From a virus: 64,000 nt of DNA. Location: positions 105,622 through 169,621 of the IMG/VR virus record IMGVR_UViG_3300047200_000500, one strand, 5' to 3'. The notes under the pieces were generated by a model, which saw only the letters and a program-made list of their open reading frames with translations, was not told the origin of the DNA and ran no database searches. How positions within the stretch are numbered: position 1 is the stretch's first letter; each line of letters begins with the position of its first letter. A program made the translations under genes and the position numbers. Below are positions 16,853-26,139 of the stretch, one piece after another.

Positions 16853-18279
16853 TGACAATTCATTATACAACAGAAGAGTTTATACAAAAAGCCCAAAAAA
16901 TCCATGGTGATAAATATAATTATTCGTTGGTTGATTATAAAAAATACAATATCAAGATAAAAATAATTTGTCAAATTCATGGAGTGTTTGAACAAAATCC
17001 AGCTTGTCATATTCAAGGTCAAGGATGTCCGATTTGTCATGGATGTAAAAAAAGTAATAATGAACAATTTATACAAAAAGCAAATAAAGTTCATAATAAT
17101 AGGTATGATTATTCAAAAGTTAATTATGTAAGATCTAACTATAAAATTAAAATCATTTGTCCTGTTCATGGTGAATTTGAACAAATTGCTGCAAATCATT
17201 TACGTTATGGATGTCATTTGTGTTATAAATCATATAATTCTAATATAAAGGAATTTATTGATAAAATAGAAAAAATTCACGGTGATAAATATGATTATTC
17301 AAAAGCTGATTATAAAAATTCATTTACTAAAATTAAAATTATTTGTCCTGTTCATGGTGAATTTGAACAAACACCAAACAGACATCTATCTGGTCAGTGT
17401 GGTTGTCCTAAATGTCCGTCAGTGATTTCTTATGCCCAACAAGAACTTATTGATTTTATAAAGGAAGACAAGACTATAAATGATCGTGAAGTTATTAAAC
17501 CAAATGAATTAGATATTTTTATTCCAAGTAAAAATATTGCTATTGAATATCATGGTATTTATTGGCATAGTTATAATAAGTTGGAGTCTAATATAGAAAA
17601 ATATAAACACCACAACAAAGCATCAATTTGTTTTGATAAAGGTATTCAATTAATACAAATTTTTGAAAATGAATGGCTAAATAAGAAAAACATTGTAAAG
17701 TCTATCATTAATGCTAAATTAGGAATTAATAATAAAATATTTGCGCGTAAATGTGAGATTAAAGAATTATCATCCAAGGAATTTAATGAATTTTGTAATA
17801 AAAGCCATATTCAAGGAAAATTAAATTCAGTTATAAAGTTAGGATTGATACATTATGATAGATTAGTTTGTGTCATTGGTTTTAATAGGCATTCGAGGTA
17901 TGATTATGAATGTACTAGATTTTGTAATGAATTAAACGTTAATGTTGTTGGTGGCGCATCAAAGTTATTTAAATATTTTTTAAATAAATGGAAACCTAAT
18001 TCTATTTTATCGTTTGCTGATAGACGATATAGTAATGGTAGATTATATAAAACATTAGGATTTGAATTAATTGGGGTTACTGATCCAGGGTATTTTTATT
18101 TTAAAAATGGTGGTGATATGATATTGTACTCTCGTCAACAGTTTCAGAAACATAAACTTAAAAATAAATTAGATAATTTTAATTCTGATTTATCAGAGGC
18201 TCAAAATATGTTTAATAATAAATATAGAAGACTATGGGACGCAGGGCATTGGAAATTTGTATGGTCAAATATTAAATAG
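16852..18279 (+). CDS. Putative homing endonuclease: three DUF723-like zinc repeats plus EDxHD/Vsr-like nuclease
   Basis: Residues ~6-190 contain three imperfect copies of a ~60-aa unit with pattern 'F..KA..iHgdkYdYs.vdY....KikIiC..HGeFeQ...H....gCp.C', i.e. DUF723-like treble-clef zinc fingers that probably read DNA. Residues ~195-290 look like an EDxHD/Vsr-type nuclease fold (NELDIFIPSKNIAIEYHGIYWHS, then IQIFENEW). The C-terminal ~180 residues are a further conserved module (FARKCEIKELSSKEFNEFCNKSHIQG). Such proteins are known as free-standing mobile nucleases in large phages. It is AT-rich and inserted between coupled genes, fitting an invader. Confidence 0.72.
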   Translation: MTIHYTTEEFIQKAQKIHGDKYNYSLVDYKKYNIKIKIICQIHGVFEQNPACHIQGQGCPICHGCKKSNNEQFIQKANKVHNNRYDYSKVNYVRSNYKIKIICPVHGEFEQIAANHLRYGCHLCYKSYNSNIKEFIDKIEKIHGDKYDYSKADYKNSFTKIKIICPVHGEFEQTPNRHLSGQCGCPKCPSVISYAQQELIDFIKEDKTINDREVIKPNELDIFIPSKNIAIEYHGIYWHSYNKLESNIEKYKHHNKASICFDKGIQLIQIFENEWLNKKNIVKSIINAKLGINNKIFARKCEIKELSSKEFNEFCNKSHIQGKLNSVIKLGLIHYDRLVCVIGFNRHSRYDYECTRFCNELNVNVVGGASKLFKYFLNKWKPNSILSFADRRYSNGRLYKTLGFELIGVTDPGYFYFKNGGDMILYSRQQFQKHKLKNKLDNFNSDLSEAQNMFNNKYRRLWDAGHWKFVWSNIK

Positions 18280-18281
18280 GT

Positions 18282-19010
18282 ATGAAAATATCATCTCTAC
18301 ATGTTTTGTGTGAGGGTTACTCAAGAACATATAAGTTTGGATATGATAATTTTAACATTGATCCAAGACCAAATGTTGTAGCTTTAGGTAGGTGGGTAAA
18401 CCATAAAGGCACTAAGCTTCTTTGTGGAATCAATTTAAATTATCTTTCTGATGATCAAGTATTGGAGCTTCAGAAAAATCTTCAAACAATTCTTGGAGAT
18501 AGAAACCTTAGGCGCAGGGTTAGAAAATTACGTGGATTAATGCCTCAAATATTTGATCGCGCTTATAGAACTTACAATCAAGATCATGTTAAAATTGTTG
18601 CCCCAGGAACTCTTAAATTCTTTAAAGAGCCAAAACCTCAACCTATTAAAGAACCAGTCACTAAGGCTATTGAACCAATAAAAGCTAAAAAAGAATTAAA
18701 GAAGCCAGATGATGTCTCTAAAGATATAAATAAGATCGATAAAGATGAAAGAGGTATTGATTTTGATAAGGAAGAACCAGAACAAGATGATAAAGATATT
18801 CTAAGCAAAGAAAAAAAGGTTGCTTCAAAGGATATTAAACTTCAAAAAGGTGAACCTATTAAACTTGTTGATCCTAGGAAAAAAATTAAAGAACCTATTG
18901 AACCTGATAAAGATGCTAATTTTGGTAATTCAAAACCAGAAATTGTTGAGCCAGAAGATTTAGATTTTGAAGATGGTGAAGAGGATACAGATGAAGGAAT
19001 TCCTAAGTAA
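18282..19010 (+). CDS. Unknown protein with acidic disordered tail (virion-associated?)
   Basis: Residues ~1-110 are a compact basic domain (GRWVNHKGTKLLCGINLNYLSDDQVLELQ ... RNLRRRVRKLRGLMPQIFDRAYRTY). Residues ~115-242 are low complexity, rich in Lys/Glu/Asp/Pro and ending very acidic. The basic domain with an acidic tail suggests a nucleic-acid-binding or head-associated protein. The sequence TAAATAGG sits just before the ATG and again before the next gene's GTG. No family recognised. Confidence 0.5.
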   Translation: MKISSLHVLCEGYSRTYKFGYDNFNIDPRPNVVALGRWVNHKGTKLLCGINLNYLSDDQVLELQKNLQTILGDRNLRRRVRKLRGLMPQIFDRAYRTYNQDHVKIVAPGTLKFFKEPKPQPIKEPVTKAIEPIKAKKELKKPDDVSKDINKIDKDERGIDFDKEEPEQDDKDILSKEKKVASKDIKLQKGEPIKLVDPRKKIKEPIEPDKDANFGNSKPEIVEPEDLDFEDGEEDTDEGIPK

Positions 19011-19017
19011 ATAGGAT

Positions 19018-19707
19018 GTGGTTTACGAAAAAGGCAAGATTCCAGATTGTAGTAATGTAGAAGAGTTAAAGTCTTTTTTTAAAGATCATGAAGATTACAC
19101 CACTCTTGAAATAGCTTTAAGATATAAAATCGCTCCAGGAAGTTTAAGATGTTGGAGAGTTAAAGCTGGCCTTAAATCAAAAACAGCCCATTCTGAATTT
19201 TTGAAGTCACATAAACTGCAAAAAAAACTTATCATTGAACATGTACATGATCCATTAATATGGGATAATAAAGAATGGTTTGAAAATGCTTATTCTAAAT
19301 ATGGAATAATAACAATTTCTAAAATAATAGGTAAAACTATTAGGACTGTTCAAAAAAGATTAGCAAAGTATGAAATTAAGACAAAACTCTGGAAAGATTC
19401 TATAAAAAGTAAAAATCCATATAATAATGAAGCCTGGATAGTTGAACAATATTTTACTAATAAAATTGGTGTTGCTAAAATGGCTAAAATAGCTGGTGTT
19501 AGCATATATACCATGTATGATTGGTTAGTAAGTAAAGGAATTTACCCAAGATCAATAAGCAGGGCTGGTGCTATATATAGATGGCGTATGTTAAAAATTA
19601 AAAAGAAACTAAGATTAGAAAAGTACAATAAAGTATATGGAACAAGCTTTCAGAGTTTTAAAGAAGTTGCTGATGCAAGATCCAAGGATAAAGAAGGTAA
19701 AGTCTGA
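19018..19707 (+). CDS. Helix-turn-helix DNA-binding protein
   Basis: GTG start at 19018 (TAAATAGG lies 2 bases upstream); an overlapping ATG at 19016 is in another frame and soon stops. The 229-aa protein contains repeated HTH-like units: LEIALRYKIAPGSLRCWRVKAGL, TISKIIGKTIRTVQKRLAKYEI and VAKMAKIAGVSIYTMYDWLVSKGI. Several consecutive HTHs with a basic C-terminus suit a small terminase subunit or a DNA-site reader related to homing nucleases; sequence alone does not decide. The next gene starts inside its 3' end. Confidence 0.55.
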   Translation: MVYEKGKIPDCSNVEELKSFFKDHEDYTTLEIALRYKIAPGSLRCWRVKAGLKSKTAHSEFLKSHKLQKKLIIEHVHDPLIWDNKEWFENAYSKYGIITISKIIGKTIRTVQKRLAKYEIKTKLWKDSIKSKNPYNNEAWIVEQYFTNKIGVAKMAKIAGVSIYTMYDWLVSKGIYPRSISRAGAIYRWRMLKIKKKLRLEKYNKVYGTSFQSFKEVADARSKDKEGKV

Positions 19708-20845
19708 TTACAATGGTTTCATAGTCTATTGGAATAATCATATTAAAGAAAAAATCCAGATAGCTAGGAGATATTACGGTAAAAAAATAAGATCAAAGAA
19801 AAAGCATTTTTTATTAGTTGTTCCAGAAGTTTGGTGGTGGGATAAATTATCAAATGATAAAATAGTAGCGAGGCATTTTAAATATAACATAAACGAATTA
19901 GAACTTAATAATAGTGATGAATATTTCAATTTATCTAAATGGTCATATCAAGATTTTGAAACATTAAAATTTTATGATAAATTAATGTTCATGCATGGTT
20001 TGCTAGATTTTATAGTCGAACACGGATGGAAACCATTTAAATATCCAGATGAAGTACTAAGAGAGAATTATCAAAATATTTTAAATGAAGGAACTAACAG
20101 TCATAGAAGAAGAAATGGTTACAGATTGGCGAAGTATTTTTTTAAAAATAAGGATCGTCCAGGTGATTTAATTCTTGAACATTTTATGCCAAATGGTCAC
20201 TATAATTTAAGTAATAATAAATTTATTTATAATTTTAAACATAAAAATACCATCTGCAGATGGTATAAAGCAATAAGAAGAATAATACGTAAAAATAAAT
20301 GGTTTAAAAAAGAAGAAATTAATAAAACAATAGATTTTGACTATAAAACATTAATAAAAGCAATAAAGGTTTCTGATAGGCGTCAAAAATTCTTTAAATC
20401 TTTTAAGTTCAGGCCAATAGCTTTATATAGAGTAATAATAAAAGATCTTGGATTATCTGGTAAAACATTTTTTGATTTTGAGCCTAGATATGGAGAAAAA
20501 TTTTTAGCGGCGGTAGTAGAAGAATGTCCATATTATTTTAGACCAACCTGCCCGTTTGATACTTATTATAAAGATGTTGCCAAATTTATAGAATATGATG
20601 ATATAAGTGAAGAAGATAAATCAATAAGATATGATTTTTCAATAATTGATTTTGATTTTAAATTTAATAAATCAGTTTTTGATTATTATATGAAAAATTA
20701 TTTCAATAAAATTGATGTTAACGTAATATTTGTTAGTAATCCTTATGTTGAAGAAATTATGAAAAAATATCCACCAACAAAAAAGATTCCAATGAGGATA
20801 TGTCATTTTGAACCTTTAAATGGATATTTTTTCATATATAATTAA
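19637..20845 (+). CDS. Unknown 402-aa protein, possibly methyltransferase-like
   Basis: Two in-frame ATGs, 19637 and 19673, both lie within the end of the preceding gene; neither has a good Shine-Dalgarno. The N-terminal half is Lys/Arg/Trp/Tyr-rich. The C-terminal ~130 residues have a Rossmann-like run (FFDFEPRYGEKFLAAVVEE, then DFSIIDFDF, then VNVIFVSNPYVEEIM and GYFFIYN) reminiscent of nucleic-acid methyltransferases, but motif I lacks the clear glycine triad and no DPPY/NPPY is seen. It could be a degenerate methyltransferase or an unrelated fold. Confidence 0.45.
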   Translation: MEQAFRVLKKLLMQDPRIKKVKSDYNGFIVYWNNHIKEKIQIARRYYGKKIRSKKKHFLLVVPEVWWWDKLSNDKIVARHFKYNINELELNNSDEYFNLSKWSYQDFETLKFYDKLMFMHGLLDFIVEHGWKPFKYPDEVLRENYQNILNEGTNSHRRRNGYRLAKYFFKNKDRPGDLILEHFMPNGHYNLSNNKFIYNFKHKNTICRWYKAIRRIIRKNKWFKKEEINKTIDFDYKTLIKAIKVSDRRQKFFKSFKFRPIALYRVIIKDLGLSGKTFFDFEPRYGEKFLAAVVEECPYYFRPTCPFDTYYKDVAKFIEYDDISEEDKSIRYDFSIIDFDFKFNKSVFDYYMKNYFNKIDVNVIFVSNPYVEEIMKKYPPTKKIPMRICHFEPLNGYFFIYN

Positions 20846-20898
20846 CCAAATATGACTTTCCGTGAATGGATTGCCTATTACACGTCATGATTTGTGTT

Positions 20899-20910
20899 CA
20901 AATTTAATAT
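20899..20910 (+). promoter_or_regulatory. CAAATTTAWWAT-type box abutting a start codon
   Basis: CAAATTTAATAT ends immediately before the ATG at 20911; same class as 6436, 32399 and 53802. The 53 bases before it (20846-20898) hold no gene apart from a possible 12-codon ORF from 20853. Confidence 0.4.
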
Positions 20911-21150
20911 ATGAGCTTCAATGACATAACCATAATTAGAACTTTACCAATAGTTGGTAAATTTGTTAAAGTAGCTGATGATAACAATAATCTTCCTAAA
21001 GTACATCCATCTGAAGTACCCTATCCTGTTTTAGAGGCTAGTCCGACTTCAAAAATGGAATTCATTGAATTTCCAGCTGTTACTGCTGATAGTCAGACGA
21101 ATGTTGATTATCAAAAGGTTGTTAAAGATATTGCATTAGCTAAACTGTAA
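20911..21150 (+). CDS. Small unknown protein (79 aa)
   Basis: A short, Pro/Val-rich protein (PLPKVHPSEVPYPVLEASP-like stretch) with no recognised motif. Its start carries the CAAATTTAATAT box that other probable virion genes have. A LAGLIDADG nuclease gene follows after a 41-base gap. Function unknown. Confidence 0.45.
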   Translation: MSFNDITIIRTLPIVGKFVKVADDNNNLPKVHPSEVPYPVLEASPTSKMEFIEFPAVTADSQTNVDYQKVVKDIALAKL

Positions 21151-21191
21151 ATTAATTACTGGAGTAACTGGTTTGTGATCAAAAATATTAT

Positions 21192-22112
21192 ATGATTGAT
21201 TGGAACATAGTAAAAAAATTACATGTTGAATACAATAATAAACAAATAGCTGAAAAATTAAATATTTCAATTGGATCAGTACAAAGAATAATGAGAAATA
21301 TTAATGAAGGTAAAGTAAGAAATAAGATTAATAATCCTGAACCAATATTTAAAAGATTGCATTTATCGGAAAATGAATATATTAAATTATTAAATAAATT
21401 ATATTGGTCAGATAATCTCTCTCAAAGGAAAATAGCCGCTGTTTTTAATGTTCACCAAAGGACCATTGAGATTAGTTTTAAAAAATATAATATTAGAACT
21501 AGATCTTTGTCAGAAGCATCAAAATGGGAACAAAAGTCTTGTAATTTAACACCCGATCAAATAGAAATTATTGATGGGTTAATGCTTGGTGATGGCCATT
21601 TAGATAAATCAAATGTTTCAGCTAGAATTCAATATGTCTGTAAGTTTAAAAAAATCTTAATTGATATTACTAAAGAATTCAGTCAATTACATTTTAGTGA
21701 GCCATGGGGTACTAAAATTTCTAATGAATCATGGAGAACTAAAAATAAATGCTGGTTTATAAAATCATCATTTTATAATGATTTGTTAGTTCATAGAAAT
21801 AGATGGTATAAAGATATTAAAATAATACCAAATGATGTCATGTTAACTGCAAAATCATTTTATTGGTGGTTCATTGGTGATGGATATATTAAAAATAAAT
21901 GTGTAGAGCTTTGTACTGATAATTTTAAACATGTCCATCTTGAAAAATTGCAATTAAAATTAAATAATTTAGGCTATAAATCGTCAATTACTACTAGAAA
22001 AAGATTAAAGTTTAATCGTGATTCTAGTAGTAGATTTATTAATAATATTGAAAATAATAATAATATTGCACAAGAATATCAATATAAATTTAACAAATTT
22101 CACGAGGTGTAA
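21192..22112 (+). CDS. LAGLIDADG homing endonuclease with N-terminal HTH
   Basis: Two LAGLIDADG-type motifs are visible: IDGLMLGDGHLD (about residue 128) and FYWWFIGDGYIKN (about residue 220); each supplies an acidic metal ligand. The N-terminal ~110 residues contain two HTH-like units (NKQIAEKLNISIGSVQRIM and SQRKIAAVFNVHQRTIEIS) that probably help find the target. Length 306 aa fits a free-standing monomeric enzyme. It sits between a small gene and gmd with no surrounding intron visible, so it is likely an intergenic mobile element. Confidence 0.82.
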   Translation: MIDWNIVKKLHVEYNNKQIAEKLNISIGSVQRIMRNINEGKVRNKINNPEPIFKRLHLSENEYIKLLNKLYWSDNLSQRKIAAVFNVHQRTIEISFKKYNIRTRSLSEASKWEQKSCNLTPDQIEIIDGLMLGDGHLDKSNVSARIQYVCKFKKILIDITKEFSQLHFSEPWGTKISNESWRTKNKCWFIKSSFYNDLLVHRNRWYKDIKIIPNDVMLTAKSFYWWFIGDGYIKNKCVELCTDNFKHVHLEKLQLKLNNLGYKSSITTRKRLKFNRDSSSRFINNIENNNNIAQEYQYKFNKFHEV

Positions 22113-22118
22113 TATAAC

Positions 22119-23174
22119 ATGAAAAAAATTTCCTTAATAAGTGGCTGTACAGGACAAGATGGCTCATATTTAATTGATCATTTATTAAGTTTAGGATATG
22201 TTGTGCATGGTATTATTAGAAGATCATCTTCTTTTAATACGAGTAAAATAGATCATATAATAAATTCAAAAGCACATGGCTCAACATTTTTTATGCATCA
22301 TGGTGATTTAACTGATTCTAATAATATCAATAAATTGGTTTCTGAAATAAAACCAAATGAATTTTATAATTTAGGAGCTATGAGCCATGTTAAAGTTTCA
22401 TTTGAGGTTCCAGAATACACTGCAAATGTTGATGCGCTAGGACCAATGCGTGTTGTTGAAGCTGTTAGAATGTTTTCACCAGAAACTAAGGTTTACAATG
22501 CGGCTACAAGTGAAATGTTTGGTGGTCAAATTGATGAAATGCCAAAAAATGGATTTGATGAAGAATGCAAATTTCATCCTAGATCGCCATATGGTGTTGC
22601 CAAATTGTATGGACATTGGATATGCAGGAACTATAAAGAGGCATACAATTTGTTTGTTTGTAATGGTATATTATTTAATCATTCTTCACCTCGTAGAGGG
22701 GAAACTTTTTTAACTAGAAAAGTTACTTTATGGTGCAGTAATAATTTCCATAATTTAAAAAATAATCTTGAAGTTAGGCCATTAGAAATAGGCAATTTAA
22801 ATGCAATGCGTGATGAAGGTCATGCAAAAGATTACGTAAAAGCAATGCACATGATGTTACAATGTGATAAACCAAATGATTATGTTGTTTCTATGGGTGA
22901 AACTCATTCAGTTAGGGAATGGATTGAAAAATGTTTTAAATATATGGGTCTTAATTTAAGATGGGAAGGAAATGGTATAAAAGAAATAGGGTTAGTCAAT
23001 GATAAAATCGCGGTTGTTGTTAATCCAAAATATTTTAGACCGTCAGAAGTTGATATTCTACTTGGTAATTCTAGTAAAATAAGATCTGAACTTAAATGGA
23101 AACCAACATTTTCATTTGATGATTTGGTAAATGATATGATGGAACATGATATAAGTAATTATAATAAAATTTAA
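22119..23174 (+). CDS. gmd: GDP-mannose 4,6-dehydratase
   Basis: Converts GDP-D-mannose to GDP-4-keto-6-deoxy-D-mannose with bound NADP, the branch point to GDP-fucose, rhamnose, perosamine and colitose. It is a full-length (351 aa) short-chain dehydrogenase: cofactor loop SGCTGQDGSYL (residues 8-18), the RRSSSFNT segment typical of Gmd, the NLGAMSHVKVSFE region, AATSEMFGG, and the catalytic Y158xxxK162 in SPYGVAKLYG followed by FNHSSPRRGETF. GAGGTG precedes the ATG. No GDP-fucose synthase is in the window, but a DegT-type aminotransferase is (38577-39659), favouring perosamine. Confidence 0.93.
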   Translation: MKKISLISGCTGQDGSYLIDHLLSLGYVVHGIIRRSSSFNTSKIDHIINSKAHGSTFFMHHGDLTDSNNINKLVSEIKPNEFYNLGAMSHVKVSFEVPEYTANVDALGPMRVVEAVRMFSPETKVYNAATSEMFGGQIDEMPKNGFDEECKFHPRSPYGVAKLYGHWICRNYKEAYNLFVCNGILFNHSSPRRGETFLTRKVTLWCSNNFHNLKNNLEVRPLEIGNLNAMRDEGHAKDYVKAMHMMLQCDKPNDYVVSMGETHSVREWIEKCFKYMGLNLRWEGNGIKEIGLVNDKIAVVVNPKYFRPSEVDILLGNSSKIRSELKWKPTFSFDDLVNDMMEHDISNYNKI

Positions 23175-23177
23175 TTT

Positions 23178-23417
23178 ATGGAGGCAACAGATTTTTTAAC
23201 AGAATTATTTGCCAAACGCGGAATACCTAGCGTTGGTGGTTTAAGCTACCAATTTATTAACAGTTCAGATATTAATAATATAACAATGTCTTTTCATGCT
23301 ATAGATCCGTTAACATGTAGGTCAGAACATTTTTATGATACTAGGAACAACATATTGTTCAGAAAAAAGTTGTTATCAAAAAATCATGCAGTGTGGGAAC
23401 AAATATTTTTGGTTTAA
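23178..23417 (+). CDS. Small unknown protein (79 aa)
   Basis: Starts 3 bases after gmd. The N-terminus (MEATDFLTELFAK) resembles that of the 16655 protein. No other motif. Lies just upstream of a large fibre gene; unknown function. Confidence 0.4.
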   Translation: MEATDFLTELFAKRGIPSVGGLSYQFINSSDINNITMSFHAIDPLTCRSEHFYDTRNNILFRKKLLSKNHAVWEQIFLV

Positions 23418-23419
23418 CT

Positions 23420-23435
23420 CAAATATATCAAGAGG
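23420..23435 (+). promoter_or_regulatory. CAAATATATCA box plus AGAGG ribosome site before a fibre gene
   Basis: CAAATATATCA (23420-23430) is followed directly by AGAGG and the ATG at 23445. The same 10-mer AAATATATCA recurs at 50448-50457 before another tail-region gene. Here a recognisable Shine-Dalgarno is present too. Confidence 0.4.
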
Positions 23436-23444
23436 TAATAAAGA

Positions 23445-26138
23445 ATGACCATACAAATAGGCGTACCCAATAAGAGTGATCTTGTTGATCGCGAATATAT
23501 CGAGATACCTGGTGCTGATGGTAATACTCACGCTTTCCAATATGATAAGGAAACAAATACTTTATTTCAAAAAGAATCTCAAATAATAATTCCATCATTC
23601 CATGGTTTAACTCACGTCTCAGAAGACCCAATACCAGAGGCTACTCCTTGGCTTCGTGGTTTATTATCTGCTACTGATAAAGCAAAACTTGATGCACTGA
23701 CCCAGACTAGACTTGGTGTTCTTGGATTCATGGGTGCTGGTATGCCAGATGATGGTGGTTGGATGCAGGGCGATATTATACTTGCTGCAGGCAGTGAATT
23801 CATAAGTCTTGAGAGAGTTGGCAATATAATTCGTTTCACAGTTGATACCCCTGTACCACTTTCTTGTGGCTGTGAAGAATGTGCCCAGATATATTGGATT
23901 CAAGATGAATCTGATCTCAGATCAGTAAGACCGCCAAGTTGTAATGGTATAATGCCAGGTGTTAATTCATATGGTGAATTGAAGATTTATGCGTACCCGG
24001 CAAATCAATTGTTTAATGCCAATAATCCAAATGCCTATTTTAACCAAAAGAACACTTATCCAACCCTTCAATTTGTTCGGTATGCCAATGGCAATATTCA
24101 AAATTTAGCGCAGCTTAATCTTGTACTTCGTCGCAGAGGTGATGGTACAACTAATGTTGGATGGTCAATGACACCTGGACCAGCTGAGGTACCAGAATGT
24201 GTTTGGTATATGGGATCTGATTCTGGCGGTCGCCAGATAACATTTGAATTATCCCCATCTAGTGATCCTGGATTACTCGGTGCATTGTTATATAATGGCC
24301 ATAGTATCACTAAGCAAATGGCCATAGTTACAGGATATACAAAGACTATTTTGTCAACCAACCAATATAATGTTAAATTGTGGTCAGTTCCAAATACTAA
24401 GCCAATTGGTAATGACTTTGTTGCCACTAATATATGGCAATATAATTCTGGTACAACTGGACAAACATTAGTAACTGACGCTACGATCCAGCTTCTTGAA
24501 ATTGGTGAATTGGTTGATTTGTGGCAGTTTGAAATTTCGAGAGTTAATAATGTGCGCAAATATTTATATTACTTTAAACAACGCCCAAGATTAAGTCCTG
24601 CTAATCTTTGGTCATTTTCAAATGCTATTAAATTTGGTGAATTGTATGAACAAAGAGATGACATTAACGAAAAGACACATACTGGAACTGGTACAGAATT
24701 AACAGCACACATTGATCATGTTAGTGATATACGTGTTTATGAGAGAACTCAATGGGGTATAACTGGATTTGAAGATCCGTTATATTTAGCTAATGATGGG
24801 TTCATTGATTTCCATAAATCATACGAGCCAAGTGGAGCAATCGTCAATGGCAGATATCAAGCTGTCATAGATTATAGCATACCTGGTCTTAAAATTGAAA
24901 AAATCATTAATGACACTCGTGGTGACATAAATCACGATGGTAAAATAGATGACGCTGATCTTGCTTTATTAATGGCGTCAATGAACACTGTTTCAACTGA
25001 CCCAAATTACAACCCAGATGCTGATTTTAATAAAGATGATGCCGTGGATGTTCGTGATCTTGGAATATTTGGAACCAACTATAATATTTATGCTAAAGAA
25101 TACAGTGATCAACCAATATTTATTTGGCATCGTGGTAATCATAAAAATATTTTAATGAAGGCCAAGATTGGCAGACCAACAACAAGTGGTTTCCCGCCCA
25201 TAGATATATTATTTGGAGCACCAATTGATAATGTTGATGATGTTTATATTAATGTAGTTAAGCGCGGTACATTTAGCACTGGTGTTTTTGCTAATTTACC
25301 ATATATAATAATTAATAGTCAGGAATTTAGATCTGTTCCGCAATCTGGAACACTAAGAGTATTAACAGGTGTGTACAGAGACATATTGTGGAAATATAGT
25401 CATAAAATATTTGATGGTAGTCAATTAATATTAATAGGTGTTGATACTATGTTCCCTTATGATGAAGATTATCTCACTGGAACTAATGTTAGTGTTGGGA
25501 CATCGCCAACAGTAGAAACGTCAACAAATGCTGTGATTTGTCAATTATTACATGCAGATTATTCAACATCTGCCATGAGACTTGAATTCAGTGTCAATTC
25601 AACTATTGGATCACAGTCTGTACAATTGCAAATTAGTGCTGGTCTTCTCAGCATGAAGACACCATATAATCTTGATAGACTTGCCCTTGATGGTAAACCA
25701 TACCATTATGATGATTTTGTACGTGGATACGCCCCTGGTCAATTTGCAGTAAGTCAGATCTATACTCAAATCGGATTCATAAGTGATGGGATAGGTGCCA
25801 ACACTAGTTCAGACGTTGAAGGGTTTAAAGTTTATGATGGTGGCCTGTTACCGGCAACTGTTAATGGCATGACTGAAAAATGGAATGATTTAGTAATAAT
25901 GGTTCGTGATAATCAACTTTGGATTTGGTGGAATGGATTGCTGATGTCACCAGATAAAGATCTGTCTAGTAAATTGCCAACTCCTGTTGCAGTTAGTACT
26001 CCTTACTGGCCGGTCAATCCGTTACAGATTGGTAAAGTTGGATTCAGATTGTGGCCTGGGGCATCGTTAAGAGATATTGAAGTGAGAGATCAATTATCGC
26101 ACTTCAACGAGTTCACCTATGGTCAACTGAGCATGTGA
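23445..26138 (+). CDS. Large tail fibre/baseplate protein containing a dockerin-like segment
   Basis: 897 aa. Near the N-terminus, EATPWLRGLLSATDKAKLDAL matches a short motif shared with two other fibre proteins here (33357 and 35217), typical of phage fibre attachment regions. Residues ~490-547 hold two Ca-binding loops of dockerin type: DINHDGKIDDAD and DFNKDDAVDVRD. The remainder is beta-rich, with a C-terminal LamG/jelly-roll feel (WNDLVIMVRDNQLWIWWNG). Dockerins normally bind cohesins or act as secretion tags in bacteria; in a phage fibre it may stabilise a junction or bind a host surface cohesin. The gene begins after an AAATATATCA box and an AGAGG site. Confidence 0.68.
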   Translation: MTIQIGVPNKSDLVDREYIEIPGADGNTHAFQYDKETNTLFQKESQIIIPSFHGLTHVSEDPIPEATPWLRGLLSATDKAKLDALTQTRLGVLGFMGAGMPDDGGWMQGDIILAAGSEFISLERVGNIIRFTVDTPVPLSCGCEECAQIYWIQDESDLRSVRPPSCNGIMPGVNSYGELKIYAYPANQLFNANNPNAYFNQKNTYPTLQFVRYANGNIQNLAQLNLVLRRRGDGTTNVGWSMTPGPAEVPECVWYMGSDSGGRQITFELSPSSDPGLLGALLYNGHSITKQMAIVTGYTKTILSTNQYNVKLWSVPNTKPIGNDFVATNIWQYNSGTTGQTLVTDATIQLLEIGELVDLWQFEISRVNNVRKYLYYFKQRPRLSPANLWSFSNAIKFGELYEQRDDINEKTHTGTGTELTAHIDHVSDIRVYERTQWGITGFEDPLYLANDGFIDFHKSYEPSGAIVNGRYQAVIDYSIPGLKIEKIINDTRGDINHDGKIDDADLALLMASMNTVSTDPNYNPDADFNKDDAVDVRDLGIFGTNYNIYAKEYSDQPIFIWHRGNHKNILMKAKIGRPTTSGFPPIDILFGAPIDNVDDVYINVVKRGTFSTGVFANLPYIIINSQEFRSVPQSGTLRVLTGVYRDILWKYSHKIFDGSQLILIGVDTMFPYDEDYLTGTNVSVGTSPTVETSTNAVICQLLHADYSTSAMRLEFSVNSTIGSQSVQLQISAGLLSMKTPYNLDRLALDGKPYHYDDFVRGYAPGQFAVSQIYTQIGFISDGIGANTSSDVEGFKVYDGGLLPATVNGMTEKWNDLVIMVRDNQLWIWWNGLLMSPDKDLSSKLPTPVAVSTPYWPVNPLQIGKVGFRLWPGASLRDIEVRDQLSHFNEFTYGQLSM

Positions 26139-26139
26139 A

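Noticed and set aside
20846-20898. A 12-codon ORF from 20853 flanked by ATGAC/GTCAT
   Set aside because: Too short to support as a gene; no ribosome site and only a 5-bp inverted repeat.
24098-24559. A 153-aa minus-strand open frame inside the fibre gene
   Set aside because: Antisense to a well-supported fibre gene, no start signal, and composition typical of antisense frames.
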